Notes: a model not told the origin generated them from the letters alone. Shown: positions 37,253 to 45,964, numbered from the stretch's first letter. The stretch is 64,000 nucleotides of DNA from Duganella sp. sic0402 (GCF_019219065.1 NZ_JAHUWK010000010.1:124001-188000), one strand, 5' to 3'. Translations and numbers: made by a program.

Positions 37253-38603
37253 CAGACTTGTCGCCTTCCGGATTCAAAGACAGTGTGAGGGAGGCTAGGG
37301 AGATTGCCGCGACTTCCAGGTCGGGCAGCTGCACCATTTCATCTTGCGGCGAGAACTTCACCGGCAGGCGCGCCAGTTCGGCGGTGGCGCCTTGCAGGCG
37401 CGCTTCGTCGGCGTCGCCCAGCAGCGGCAGCAGCGAGGCGCGGTACGAAGCCACGGCAAACGACGCCGGCAGCAGCGATTCGTGCGCCTGGATGGCTTTC
37501 GGCGCCTCTTCGGCGATGCTGGGGAAATTGCCCAGCGCCGCAAAGTCGGACAGGCGCGCCAGCCAGTCGTCCAGCTCCTGCTGCATCGCCGGGCCGTCGC
37601 TGATGGTGGTGGGCGCGTCCTCGCCGGACGGCAGGCCATTGGATACGGTGGTGTTTGCGCGGTCAGCCATTAATTCAGTTTCTGCTACGTCTATCATTTC
37701 TGCGGGGGTCATGAACAGCGGGACCACCGGGTGATCGATGGCGCCAGTGGCCAGCGAGGCCAGGTCTTCATGCTCCAGCAGCCAGCGCTTGATGTCGGTG
37801 GTGGACAGGCCGGACTGGCCCAGGTGCACGCGCTGGCGCTCGATCTGGTTCAGCGCACGCGAGAACATGCCCTGCATATTCAGCAGCGCCGACTGCGCGC
37901 GGCCAATCGCCTGCGCCGCCTTGTGGGTGGCGCTGTCGGCGTTTTCGTCGGTGGTGATGGCGCGCAGGATTTCCGAGCCCTTCTCTACCCAGTCGCAGGC
38001 CATATGCCACTTGGCCTGCGAGGCGCGCAGGCGGAATTCCGATCCCGACGCGATCGCGTCCGAAAACTCTTCGGTCAGTTCGACCAGGCGGCCCAGCAGG
38101 TGATTCAGCTGATCGACGGTGACGCCGCCCATCACCTGGGCGCCGGCCACCTGCGACAGCAGGAAGCCCATGTCGGAGCTGTCTTCTTCCTTGCCCAGTG
38201 CCAGCAGCGCGTCAATCGCCGACAGCACGTTGCGCGCCATTGGCGTCACGCGGTACACGGCTTGCTGCGCGTCCCAGGCCAGCAACTGGTTGGAGCGCAG
38301 GCGCATCAGCACCGTCTCCAGCGATTCCGGCAGCAGGTAACCCAGACGGGTGTTGATGTCGGCGCGGGTGAAGCTGGGCGACGAAGTATCGCCAGCCAGC
38401 TCGCGCAATACCAGCAGGCGTACCAGCACGCCATCGAAACCGCCGTGGAACAGCGCGGTAAACACCTGCAGCAGCGGCTGCGCGCGCTTCAGGTGGTAGA
38501 CCTGCTCGATCTCGTCGGCGGAAATGTGCGGCTGGAAGTGGGCCTGCAGGCTATCAGTCTCCTGCGGGTCCGGTGCGGCTTCACTAGTTATAGGTTCGAT
38601 CAT
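37245..38603 (-). CDS. mksF: MksF-like kleisin subunit
   Basis: About 452 residues from an ATG at 38603 (MIEPITSEAAP). Residues about 35-130 form a winged-helix region (FTRADINTRLGYLLPESLET). A helical middle domain follows (about 140-280), then a flexible acidic linker (about 315-355, TVSNGLPSGEDAPTTISDGP) and a C-terminal domain ending PDLEVAAISLASLTLSLNPE. This order matches MukF/MksF/JetA kleisins that bridge the SMC heads. An alternative ATG at 38627 adds 8 residues. GGGGAG near 38623 serves a 9-codon out-of-frame reading frame (MAKNDRTYN) that overlaps the start, possibly a translational leader. A TATACT -10-like box lies at 38671-38676 on this strand. Confidence 0.75.
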   Translation of the reverse strand: MIEPITSEAAPDPQETDSLQAHFQPHISADEIEQVYHLKRAQPLLQVFTALFHGGFDGVLVRLLVLRELAGDTSSPSFTRADINTRLGYLLPESLETVLMRLRSNQLLAWDAQQAVYRVTPMARNVLSAIDALLALGKEEDSSDMGFLLSQVAGAQVMGGVTVDQLNHLLGRLVELTEEFSDAIASGSEFRLRASQAKWHMACDWVEKGSEILRAITTDENADSATHKAAQAIGRAQSALLNMQGMFSRALNQIERQRVHLGQSGLSTTDIKRWLLEHEDLASLATGAIDHPVVPLFMTPAEMIDVAETELMADRANTTVSNGLPSGEDAPTTISDGPAMQQELDDWLARLSDFAALGNFPSIAEEAPKAIQAHESLLPASFAVASYRASLLPLLGDADEARLQGATAELARLPVKFSPQDEMVQLPDLEVAAISLASLTLSLNPEGDKSDE

Positions 38604-38684
38604 TCTTTGCCATTCTGTGCTCCCCATTGTTGTATTTTTTGCAAACAATTCTGCTTATCGCGGGGGCGCCAGTATAGCAGGAGC

Positions 38685-39425
38685 CTACTTCTTCACGACC
38701 TTTTCCAGTGTCTGGTCGACGAAGTCGCCATCCGGGTCGTTGAAGCGCACGCGTACCGGATACCAGTCCATCGACGGCGCCAGCCACAGGTCGACCTGCT
38801 GGCCTGGCGACTTGGCCGGCGGCTCCTTCACCAGATGCACCGCGCTGACTTCTCCGCCGCCGATCTGGATGGTCTCGACCTTGGTGACCTTGAAGCTCCA
38901 CTGCTCGGCGTCGCGGCGGCCGGCCACAAACAGATTCCACTCGCTGCCCGGCTTGAATTTGTCCGGTGCCGCGCGCGCGATCGCAGCCAGTTGCCACTGT
39001 GCGCTCAGGCGATCCTGTTCGCCCCCCAGGATAGGGTAAGTGACGTCGCTTTCGGTAAATGCAATAGTCTTGGCGTCGCGCTTGAAGCTGGTGGTGTACG
39101 GGTCTTTGCGGATGCGCTTCTCGTGGAAGGTCACCGGCGCCAGGCCGTAGTCGTCAATCGCGCCGTCGCTGTGGTTTTCCACCACCTTGCCGAAGATGGC
39201 GGCGCGGCTTTCGGCGGCGATCGAATATTTGCCGTCGCCGGCGCGCCACTGCACAGTGGCCACGCCATTCAGCGACAGGCCGCTTTGCTTGACCTTCAGG
39301 TTGTAGCTCAGGTCCGCCGACGGCGGCGCATTGGTCGGGCGCTTGACGCTCGGATGTTCAGTATCGGCGGCATGTGCGGCAAAAGCCAGCATCAGCGCGG
39401 CGCTCAGGGTTGCAATCTTTTTCAT
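38685..39425 (-). CDS. Periplasmic DUF3108 protein
   Basis: 246 residues with a signal peptide (MKKIATLSAALMLAFAAHAA). The DUF3108 domain fills the rest: LSYNLKVKQSGLSLNGVATV, DYGLAPVTFHEKRIRKDPYT, and the closing VDLWLAPSMDWYPVRVRFND. DUF3108 proteins are all-beta periplasmic proteins of unclear role, possibly lipid- or envelope-related. It overlaps the preceding DUF3108 gene by four bases (ATGA), so the two form an operon of tandem paralogs. Between it and mksF are 81 bases that probably hold the mksFEB promoter. Confidence 0.85.
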   Translation of the reverse strand: MKKIATLSAALMLAFAAHAADTEHPSVKRPTNAPPSADLSYNLKVKQSGLSLNGVATVQWRAGDGKYSIAAESRAAIFGKVVENHSDGAIDDYGLAPVTFHEKRIRKDPYTTSFKRDAKTIAFTESDVTYPILGGEQDRLSAQWQLAAIARAAPDKFKPGSEWNLFVAGRRDAEQWSFKVTKVETIQIGGGEVSAVHLVKEPPAKSPGQQVDLWLAPSMDWYPVRVRFNDPDGDFVDQTLEKVVKK

Positions 39426-40591
39426 TTATCAGTCATCTTCATAGTGGAGACGGTTTGCGTGGTCAACGCGCCGCTCGCCTCCGTGTTACGTATCTGGACC
39501 GGATACCAGTTCAGGCCTGGCGCGAGCCAGATGTCCAGCCGCGACGAGTAGCTGCCCGGCTTGGGCGGACGGCTCAGGTGCCAGGTCACCAGCTTGCCCA
39601 TCTTCGTCTCGATTTCCTCCTCGCCGACCAGCTGGAAGCGGAACATCGTGGCTTCCTTGTCCTCACCGACCTGGATGTCGATATCGCCACCCAGCTGATT
39701 CACATCGGCGCGGCCGATGCCGCCCAGCTGGAACGGCACCGTGGCCTTGTCCTGCGCGCCCACCAGCAGCGGATAGCTGCGTTCCGACGCGGAGAAGGTG
39801 ATGGTGCCGGCGTCGCGGTTGAAATGGGTCGCGGTTTCGGCACGGCGGGTGCGCTTTTCCGTCACCTTCAGCGGCGCGATGCCATAATCGTCGATCGCGC
39901 CTTCGCTGCGCAGCACCAGCAGGTTGAGGCGCGTGATCAGCAGGCTGACGCCCGCCTCCACCGAGGCCTGATAGCGGTTGCCGTCAGTATGCCACGTCAT
40001 TGTCGCGGCCCCCGTCCATTTGGTGCCGTCGGCGTCGACACGGTCCACCGTCATGTCAAACGTGGCCGATGGCGGCAGGCTGACCTTGTAGCGGCGGCCA
40101 CCCTGGCGCGGACCATCTTGCGGCGCGGCTGAAGCCGGCGTCTCGCCCTGAGCTACATCCGGCGGCGGCGTGCCGCTCTGCGCCTGCGCAGCGCCGGGCT
40201 GCGCAGCTGTACTTTCGCCTACTGCGATAGGCGCATCGGCCAGTGCCGCAGCCAGGCCGTTGTCCGCTTCGGCCGCACTCACCGGCACGGGTGTGATCGG
40301 CTCGACACTGGCGGGCTGCGCTGGTGCCGGCACTGGCCTCGGCCGTGGTGCGGGCGGGCGCGGCGCCTTTGCCAAGGGCTTGATCTCTTCCAGCGGCGCG
40401 CTCTCCACCCGCTTCGGCAGCGCAAGCCTCAGTTGGGCCGTCATCAGCGACGGCGGCAGCTCGGAGGCACGGTGCGTTTGTGCGCTCAGGCGGCCGCCTA
40501 CCCAGTCGATGGCGGCATAGTGCAGTGCCAGCGTGGCGCCGCACAACAGCAGCATGCGCCGGTGCCGGGTAAGGAAGGAAGCAATCGTCAT
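39422..40591 (-). CDS. Membrane-anchored DUF3108 protein with proline-rich stalk
   Basis: 389 residues. An N-terminal membrane anchor (about 13-33, RMLLLCGATLALHYAAIDWV) is followed by a proline/alanine stalk (about 75-160, KAPRPPAPRPRPVPAPAQPA), then a DUF3108 domain (about 190-385; DYGIAPLKVTEKRTRRAETA, LDIWLAPGLNWYPVQIRNTE). Anchor plus stalk resembles TonB layout, but the end domain is not TonB. The start MTIASFLTRHRR is chosen because the upstream in-frame codons extend into the divergent phaM promoter. It is the first gene of the tandem DUF3108 operon. Confidence 0.85.
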   Translation of the reverse strand: MTIASFLTRHRRMLLLCGATLALHYAAIDWVGGRLSAQTHRASELPPSLMTAQLRLALPKRVESAPLEEIKPLAKAPRPPAPRPRPVPAPAQPASVEPITPVPVSAAEADNGLAAALADAPIAVGESTAAQPGAAQAQSGTPPPDVAQGETPASAAPQDGPRQGGRRYKVSLPPSATFDMTVDRVDADGTKWTGAATMTWHTDGNRYQASVEAGVSLLITRLNLLVLRSEGAIDDYGIAPLKVTEKRTRRAETATHFNRDAGTITFSASERSYPLLVGAQDKATVPFQLGGIGRADVNQLGGDIDIQVGEDKEATMFRFQLVGEEEIETKMGKLVTWHLSRPPKPGSYSSRLDIWLAPGLNWYPVQIRNTEASGALTTQTVSTMKMTDK

Positions 40592-40713
40592 GGGCGCTAG
40601 TTTAAACGGGATCGCGAATATCAGTTGTCCAGCGACAGAAATGTTGTCAAAACCTTTTGAATGCCAAAGCAATATCTGCTACGCTCAATATTCCACCCCA
40701 CAGGAGCTTTCTC

Positions 40714-41397
40714 ATGGCGCAGCCACAAATGCCACACCTTCCCGGCGCGGGAGTAATGAACGACACCCTGGAATTCGTCAAAAACCTGTGGGGCAGCATG
40801 AGCGTGCCCGGCCTGACCGTCCCCACGCTGTCGGTCGAAGAACTGGACAAGAAAATCAACGACCTCAAGGCCGTTGAAGCCTGGCTTAATCTGAACACCA
40901 ATATGCTGCGCGGGAGCATACAGGCGCTGGAAGTCCAGCGCGACACCATCGCCACCCTGAAGTCGGTGGGCGCCAGCCTGGCCTCGGCGGTCAACACCGG
41001 CGTCAGCGACAAGTCCATCTTCGACGCCAACCCTTATGCCTCGGCCTTCTTCCACCACGCGCGCGAAGCGGACAAGGCGCAAGCCGCCCCCACGCCACCG
41101 CCGCCTGCGCCAGAGGCCAAGTCGGAACAAGCCGAGCCGTCGGCCGCCAGCGCCGGCCAGCCTAACGCCTGGTGGAATCTGCTACAGGATCAGTTCAAGC
41201 AGGCCGTGTCCACGGCCATGGCCTCGGAATCGCTGATGACCGACGCCGCCGTCAAGTTCGCGGCAGCGGCGACCGGCACGCAAGCCGCGCCGGCCAAGGC
41301 TGCTTCGGCAGCGAAGCCGGCGCCTGTGAAGAAGCCGGCCGCGAAAAAGCCCGCCGCAAAGAAAGCGGCCGCCAAGCCGGCTACCGGCCAGCCGTAA
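40714..41397 (+). CDS. phaM: PhaM-type PHB granule regulatory protein
   Basis: 227 residues. The N-terminus (about 10-110: GVMNDTLEFVKNLWGSMSVP, LKAVEAWLNLNTNMLRGSIQ) matches PhaM, and the C-terminus (about 185-227) is an Ala/Lys/Pro repeat with PAAKKPAAKKAAAK, a histone H1-like DNA-binding tail. In Ralstonia eutropha PhaM activates PHB synthase PhaC1 and tethers granules to the nucleoid. The AGGAG site is well placed for the ATG at 40714. It stands alone, divergent from the DUF3108 operon across 122 bases; the PHB synthase genes are not in the window. Confidence 0.85.
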   Translation: MAQPQMPHLPGAGVMNDTLEFVKNLWGSMSVPGLTVPTLSVEELDKKINDLKAVEAWLNLNTNMLRGSIQALEVQRDTIATLKSVGASLASAVNTGVSDKSIFDANPYASAFFHHAREADKAQAAPTPPPPAPEAKSEQAEPSAASAGQPNAWWNLLQDQFKQAVSTAMASESLMTDAAVKFAAAATGTQAAPAKAASAAKPAPVKKPAAKKPAAKKAAAKPATGQP

Positions 41398-41403
41398 GGA
41401 ACA

Positions 41404-41619
41404 CTACGCCAGCCGCTGGATGCGGATGGCGTCGATCAGGCCGTCAGCCTGGCGCTGCACCTTCTCGATATCGATCAGGCCTTCCTGTTCGAGCAGCTTG
41501 GCGCTGTCATGGGCGGCCTGAAAACTCTCCAGCGTATCACCTTTGGCAGCGATCGGACGTATCCACGACACGCTGCCCACCTTCATTTTTTTGTACACTT
41601 CTTGTGCGATATCGCGCAT
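41404..41619 (-). CDS. Small hypothetical protein
   Basis: 71 residues (MRDIAQEVYKKMKVGSVSWI start; end DGLIDAIRIQRLA). Alternating charged and hydrophobic residues suggest a helical cytosolic protein. The start has an AAAGGG ribosome site. It converges with phaM, with 6 bases between stops. The 135 bases upstream contain a GC-rich dyad (CCGGCGC 41669-41675 with GCGCCGG 41689-41695) and no other gene. Family unknown. Confidence 0.65.
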   Translation of the reverse strand: MRDIAQEVYKKMKVGSVSWIRPIAAKGDTLESFQAAHDSAKLLEQEGLIDIEKVQRQADGLIDAIRIQRLA

Positions 41620-41754
41620 ATTTTTTTGCCCTTTATTTGCTCTCAATATTGACAGCATACCCAACGCGCCGGCGCCAGTGGCGAGGCCGCGCCGGATTCA
41701 GTGTAATCATTTGATGCAGCTGAAACAAGCGCGTTGTTGCGTGACGCCGTCAGT

Positions 41755-43491
41755 TCAACTGCTGGTGAATCGTGTGCTCTCCGGCACCGGCCCATTGGCT
41801 GCTTCATACTCGCTAGCCGCTGCCGCCGCCACCACGCCGGACATCGGCGCCAGCAAGGCCAGCTGCTCCATCAGCTGAGCAAAGCGCTGCTGTCCGGGTG
41901 CGATCGCGTCGACGTGCATCAATACACCGATCGCCTCGTCGGCGATACCGCGTTGATAGCCATTCTGCTGCAACTCCGAAATCAGAATCTGTGCGGAGTT
42001 AAACAGTATCCGCATATTGTGCGGCAGCGAACGGCGCGCGGTACGCATCCATTCGATGGCTTCAGTGAGCTTGCCGGTCTTCCATAGCAGCACGCCGCGA
42101 TTCATCATTTCCGCAGCCTCCAGGCGCGCGTTCCTGATCAGCTCCACGCCCTCATCGGTCATGCGCGCCTTATCGAAAATCTTCTGCACATCATCGAGCA
42201 GCGGCGCGTTGTCGTGATTGTTGCGGGTCACGTAGCACAGCAGGTTGACCGGCGCTTCCTTGACGCCGACCGCGAACAGCAGCGTTGCCATGTCCAGGCA
42301 GGTGTCGGTATCAGGGCGCTGGCGGTTGCCATCGGCCAGCATGGCCTCCAGCTCGTCGCCGGATTTGCGCGCACGACGGAAATCGCCGCTCTCGTGATAC
42401 ACGAGGCCCTCGGTGATCTTGGCGCGCAGCGTCACCTGGTCGCCGCCGAACTGGTGAACCGCCGCATTCAGCAAGCGTATCGCTTCCTTGGTGTCGTTCT
42501 TCTGCCCGCACACGCGCGCCAGTCCAAGATAGGCATCCACGGTTTTACGCACCGAGAACTCGCCGATCTCGATGCACTTGCGGAAAGCCCGCTCCGCCAC
42601 CGGGATATTCCCCAGCTTGAGCGCCGTCTGCCCCAGCGAACGCTGGCGCGGCACCGAATTGGGCGACAGCTTGGCGGCCTTTTGCAGCACGTCGAACGCC
42701 TCTTCCGTCTTGCCCTGCTGCTGGAACGACAGCGCCAGCTGGTCGAAGGCGTCGATGTAGAAACGGTTATCGGTAATCACCGCCTGGAACATCATGCGCG
42801 CCTCTTCCAGGTCGCCATTGGCCAGTCGGATCTTGCCCAGACCGCAGCGCGCCCAGTTGTACTCACGATCCTGCAATACATGTTCATAAACGGCGCCGGC
42901 CTGCGCCACTTCGCCAGCCTTGAGCAGCAGCGTGGCTTTCATGCGCAGCAGGTCGACCGCATGCAGAGGATTGTGCGCCACCTGTTCTTCGCACAGCTTG
43001 GCCGCGCGCAGATAGTCCTTGTCCGCGAAAGCGTGGTCGATCTCGTGGAAAATCTGCTTCTTGACCCAGACGCGGTTCAAGCGCGTCAGCAGCACGCCTT
43101 CGGTAATCGGCTTGATGATGTAGGCGTCCGGCTGATGCTCGGCCGCCCCCATCACCGACTCCACGCTTTTCTCTGCTGAGACCATCAGCCACACGCTGGA
43201 TGGCAGCATCAGGTTGCGGATGCGCGCTTCCTCCAGCACCTGCTGGCCGTTCTTGCCATCGCCCAGATTGTAATCGCACAGCACCACGTCGTAACGGGTC
43301 TTCGACAGCAGCACCATGGCCTCGCCGCCGCCGGACGCCTGGTCGATATGCTTGGCGCCGAGATTGCGCAGCGACTCGCGCAGCAGCTGCCGGATACCGA
43401 CGAAATCGTCGATGATCAGGTAGCGCTTTTCCGCCCAGTCGATATCGCCTTCGGTTGCCGTCGGGGAGAAGTTCATCATCTCGCCACTCAT
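41755..43491 (-). CDS. Response regulator with C-terminal TPR array
   Basis: 578 residues. A receiver domain (about 22-145) with acidic residues D28/D29, phosphoacceptor D73 (VLCD-YNLG) and the conserved lysine in YIIKPITEG. From about 150 to 550 there are helical TPR repeats (LGKIRLANGDLEEARMMFQA, LGQTALKLGNIPVAERAFRK). There is no DNA-binding or enzymatic output, so it probably signals by protein contact. Its ATG is next to the stop of the histidine kinase gene (2 bases between), so the pair is co-translated and is likely a cognate two-component system. Confidence 0.88.
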   Translation of the reverse strand: MSGEMMNFSPTATEGDIDWAEKRYLIIDDFVGIRQLLRESLRNLGAKHIDQASGGGEAMVLLSKTRYDVVLCDYNLGDGKNGQQVLEEARIRNLMLPSSVWLMVSAEKSVESVMGAAEHQPDAYIIKPITEGVLLTRLNRVWVKKQIFHEIDHAFADKDYLRAAKLCEEQVAHNPLHAVDLLRMKATLLLKAGEVAQAGAVYEHVLQDREYNWARCGLGKIRLANGDLEEARMMFQAVITDNRFYIDAFDQLALSFQQQGKTEEAFDVLQKAAKLSPNSVPRQRSLGQTALKLGNIPVAERAFRKCIEIGEFSVRKTVDAYLGLARVCGQKNDTKEAIRLLNAAVHQFGGDQVTLRAKITEGLVYHESGDFRRARKSGDELEAMLADGNRQRPDTDTCLDMATLLFAVGVKEAPVNLLCYVTRNNHDNAPLLDDVQKIFDKARMTDEGVELIRNARLEAAEMMNRGVLLWKTGKLTEAIEWMRTARRSLPHNMRILFNSAQILISELQQNGYQRGIADEAIGVLMHVDAIAPGQQRFAQLMEQLALLAPMSGVVAAAAASEYEAANGPVPESTRFTSS

Positions 43492-43493
43492 CG

Positions 43494-44204
43494 TCAAGGC
43501 AGCCGCAATACGAAGCAGCCGCCGCCCAGCACGCCGCCGTTTTCCAGCGCGATGCTGCCGCTGCGCTGTCGGTGCTTGTGCATCCGCGCCACTTCGCTGG
43601 AGAAGTACAGGCCAAGGCCGCTGCTGTTGTTGAGGAAGTTAATCGCCGCCTTGGCGCTGGCGCCGCTTTCCAGCATGGCTGCCGGGAAGCCGCTGCCGTT
43701 GTCCTCCACCCGCAGTTCGAGGTAATCGCCGTCGATGCGTATCGCCAGGCGGATGCGGTCGCGCGTGTAGCGCACGGCGTTGTTGATGGCGTGGACCAGC
43801 ACCCCGATCACCAGGTCTTCGTCCAGCGTCCAGATGGCATCCTGCGGATAGTCAGCCTCGAAGCTGATGCCGCGCGATTGCAGCAGCATGTGCGCCTGGC
43901 CGGCCACCAGTTCCACCAGCTCGCGCACGCTGCGCGGCGCCGGATCAAACGGGTAGCCAGGCTTGCCGACATCCTTGTACAGTGCAAGCAGCTGGATCAG
44001 GTTATCGTTGAGACGCTTGGTCTGATACAGCATCTGCGCCATCTGCCCGTACTCGGGCGTGGCGTTGGAAGGATGGGCGGATAGCAGGTTCTCCAGCGTG
44101 CCGCTAAGGACGCTGATCGAGTTTTTCATGTCATGCACGGTGGATGCGAGGAACATGAACAGCTCCGGGGAGCCTTCCTGCTGCTGCGCTTCTGGTTCAT
44201 CCAT
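43494..44204 (-). CDS. Sensor-less cytosolic histidine kinase
   Basis: 236 residues. A short N-terminus leads directly into a dimerisation helix with a histidine in STVHDMKNSISVL, followed by HATPase motifs (N-box VHAINNAVRYTR, DNGSGFP, SSGLGLYFSSEVARMHKH). There is no membrane segment or input domain, so the signal must come from a partner. It is immediately upstream of the REC-TPR gene. The start ATG at 44204 (MDEPEAQ) is preferred over a TTG two codons earlier. Confidence 0.85.
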   Translation of the reverse strand: MDEPEAQQQEGSPELFMFLASTVHDMKNSISVLSGTLENLLSAHPSNATPEYGQMAQMLYQTKRLNDNLIQLLALYKDVGKPGYPFDPAPRSVRELVELVAGQAHMLLQSRGISFEADYPQDAIWTLDEDLVIGVLVHAINNAVRYTRDRIRLAIRIDGDYLELRVEDNGSGFPAAMLESGASAKAAINFLNNSSGLGLYFSSEVARMHKHRQRSGSIALENGGVLGGGCFVLRLP

Positions 44205-44255
44205 TTGCAAGGTTCTCCATGGACGTCGGTGTTCAGAACCTCGATTATAGCCGAG

Positions 44256-45962
44256 CTACTGCTCCCGGCGGCGCTGCTTGAGCAGGAAACGGCCCGCATC
44301 GAGCGCGTCGACCAGCGCGGCTTCCAGCGGCGGCGGCGTGTCTTCCAATTGGCAGACCAGCAGCTCCGCCATCAGCGGGGCCCAGATCAGGCCACGCGAC
44401 GCGTAGCCCAGCAGGCAGTACAGGCCTTCGTGGCGCGGCACGTCGGGCAGGAATTCGAGCCGGCCAGCGCTGGCGTAATCGGGCAAGGCGCCAGCCAGCG
44501 GCAGGCGGTCGGGCGCGGCGCAGCGGAAGCCGACACGGCCCGCCAGCGGTGCTGTTTGCGCCAGCGCGGAGACGGCGTCGCCAGGAATGATTTCGGCCAG
44601 CCGTGCCAGGTTCTCCAGCTGGCTGCTGGCGCGCAGCGCAGGATCGTCGTCGTTGTCGTAGGTCGCGCCGGCACAGACGATACCGTTCGACGGCGGCGTC
44701 ACATACGCTTCACGGCACACCACCAGCGGCAGCACTGGCGGCGCAGCGGCGCCATCCACCGGCAGGTGCGTGACCTGGCCGCGCAGCTTGGACAGCGGTA
44801 GTTGTGCCGCCTGTTCGATCTTGATGGCACTGGCGCCGTTGGCGAGGATCGCAGTGGGTGCTTGCGAGATGAGCGCGCCGTCTTCGCCACGCACTTGCCA
44901 TTCACCGTCGACCCGTTGCAAGGACAGTGCCTCGGTGCAGAACACGCGTTGCAGGCGCTCGCCGCAGACGGCCAGCATGGCGTCGCACAGCGATGCTGGC
45001 CGCGCCCAGCCGCCTTGCGCGAACAGCCAGCCGCCATGCGGCGTGGCCGCGCCAATCAGGGCACTGGATTCTGCGGCGTCGGCCCAGCGCGCATACTCTG
45101 CTGGATAAGTCCATTGCGCCAGCACCTCCTGCTGCACCCTGGCGTGCTTGTCGTCGCGCGCCAGTTGCAGCACGCCGCAGCCGGCGCCGTCGAATGCCTT
45201 GCCGGCGCCGCCCATGCGCCGCCATTCGCGCAAGGCGAACAGGTAGGCGGCACGCGACAGGCGCGTGGGGATATTGTCATCCCTGGACAGCAGCGGCATG
45301 AAGATGCCGGCCACATTGCCGGATGCTTCCTGCGCCGGCTGCGCGTGGCGTTCGATCAGCGTCACCTGCCAGCCGCGCGCGCACAGGCGATGCGCAGCCG
45401 ACGCGCCAGCCACCCCAGCGCCAATCACCACCGCGCGCCGCAGCGCTGGCTGCTTCCGCTGCGGCTTCATCGCCGGCAGCGACTTGCGGCCGCGATACTC
45501 GGCGACGATATCCGGCGCGGTCTGGCCGTCAACGTCAGTGCCAGCATCGGCTTCTCTGGTGGCGATGCGGCACGCAAAGCCCGCCGCTGTCAGCGCCCAC
45601 ACCAGCGCCTCGCCTGGTGCGCGAACATGCAGCACCGCACCCGGCGCCGCCAGCCTGGCCAGCGTGCGCGCCATCGGCGCCGTGACGCCTGCATGCAAAT
45701 GGAAGGCATCAACGCGCGCAATCACCTGCGGCAGCACTGCGTCCAGCGCGCCAGCCAGCAGATCCAGCGTGACATCCTCATTCAGGATCACGCGATGGAA
45801 GCCGGGAACATTCAGCGGCCAGGCCGCACGCAAGCCGGCGTCAGTGATCGTGTCGGCCGCTGGCACGGCTGGCGCCACCGCGATGTAATGCAAACGCCCG
45901 CCTTGCGCACGCGCGGCGGCAAACCGCTCGCCACAGAACGCCGTGTCGAGCACAACCCGCAT
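44256..45962 (-). CDS. mnmC: MnmC-type FAD oxidoreductase with a reduced methyltransferase half
   Basis: 568 residues; typical bifunctional MnmC is about 650-700. The C-terminal oxidase has a DAO-type FAD site G181-A-G-V-A-G186 and the tRNA-modifying MnmC1 pattern (SGNVAGIFMPLLSRDDN, LPLSKLRGQVTHLP, GLYCLLGYASRGLIWAPL). It removes the carboxymethyl group of cmnm5s2U34 in tRNA. Residues 1-158 align loosely with the end of the MnmC2 methyltransferase (RVDAFHLHAGVTAPMARTLA), but the usual SAM-binding glycine motif is replaced by LDTAFCGERF and DGFAP is missing. The second reaction may thus be lost. It starts 2 bases after tag on the same strand. Confidence 0.82.
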   Translation of the reverse strand: MRVVLDTAFCGERFAAARAQGGRLHYIAVAPAVPAADTITDAGLRAAWPLNVPGFHRVILNEDVTLDLLAGALDAVLPQVIARVDAFHLHAGVTAPMARTLARLAAPGAVLHVRAPGEALVWALTAAGFACRIATREADAGTDVDGQTAPDIVAEYRGRKSLPAMKPQRKQPALRRAVVIGAGVAGASAAHRLCARGWQVTLIERHAQPAQEASGNVAGIFMPLLSRDDNIPTRLSRAAYLFALREWRRMGGAGKAFDGAGCGVLQLARDDKHARVQQEVLAQWTYPAEYARWADAAESSALIGAATPHGGWLFAQGGWARPASLCDAMLAVCGERLQRVFCTEALSLQRVDGEWQVRGEDGALISQAPTAILANGASAIKIEQAAQLPLSKLRGQVTHLPVDGAAAPPVLPLVVCREAYVTPPSNGIVCAGATYDNDDDPALRASSQLENLARLAEIIPGDAVSALAQTAPLAGRVGFRCAAPDRLPLAGALPDYASAGRLEFLPDVPRHEGLYCLLGYASRGLIWAPLMAELLVCQLEDTPPPLEAALVDALDAGRFLLKQRRREQ

Positions 45963-45964
45963 CG

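Noticed and set aside
33641..38603. Complete Wadjet plasmid-defence system
   Set aside because: The JetD-type nuclease gene, expected next to the SMC gene, is not present on either side.
39422..40591. TonB protein
   Set aside because: The anchor and proline-rich stalk recall TonB, but the C-terminal domain is DUF3108 and lacks TonB motifs; no exbB or exbD is adjacent.
41669..41695. GC-rich dyad CCGGCGC/GCGCCGG as a terminator
   Set aside because: The loop is 13 bases and no T-run follows on either strand, so it is probably chance in GC-rich DNA.
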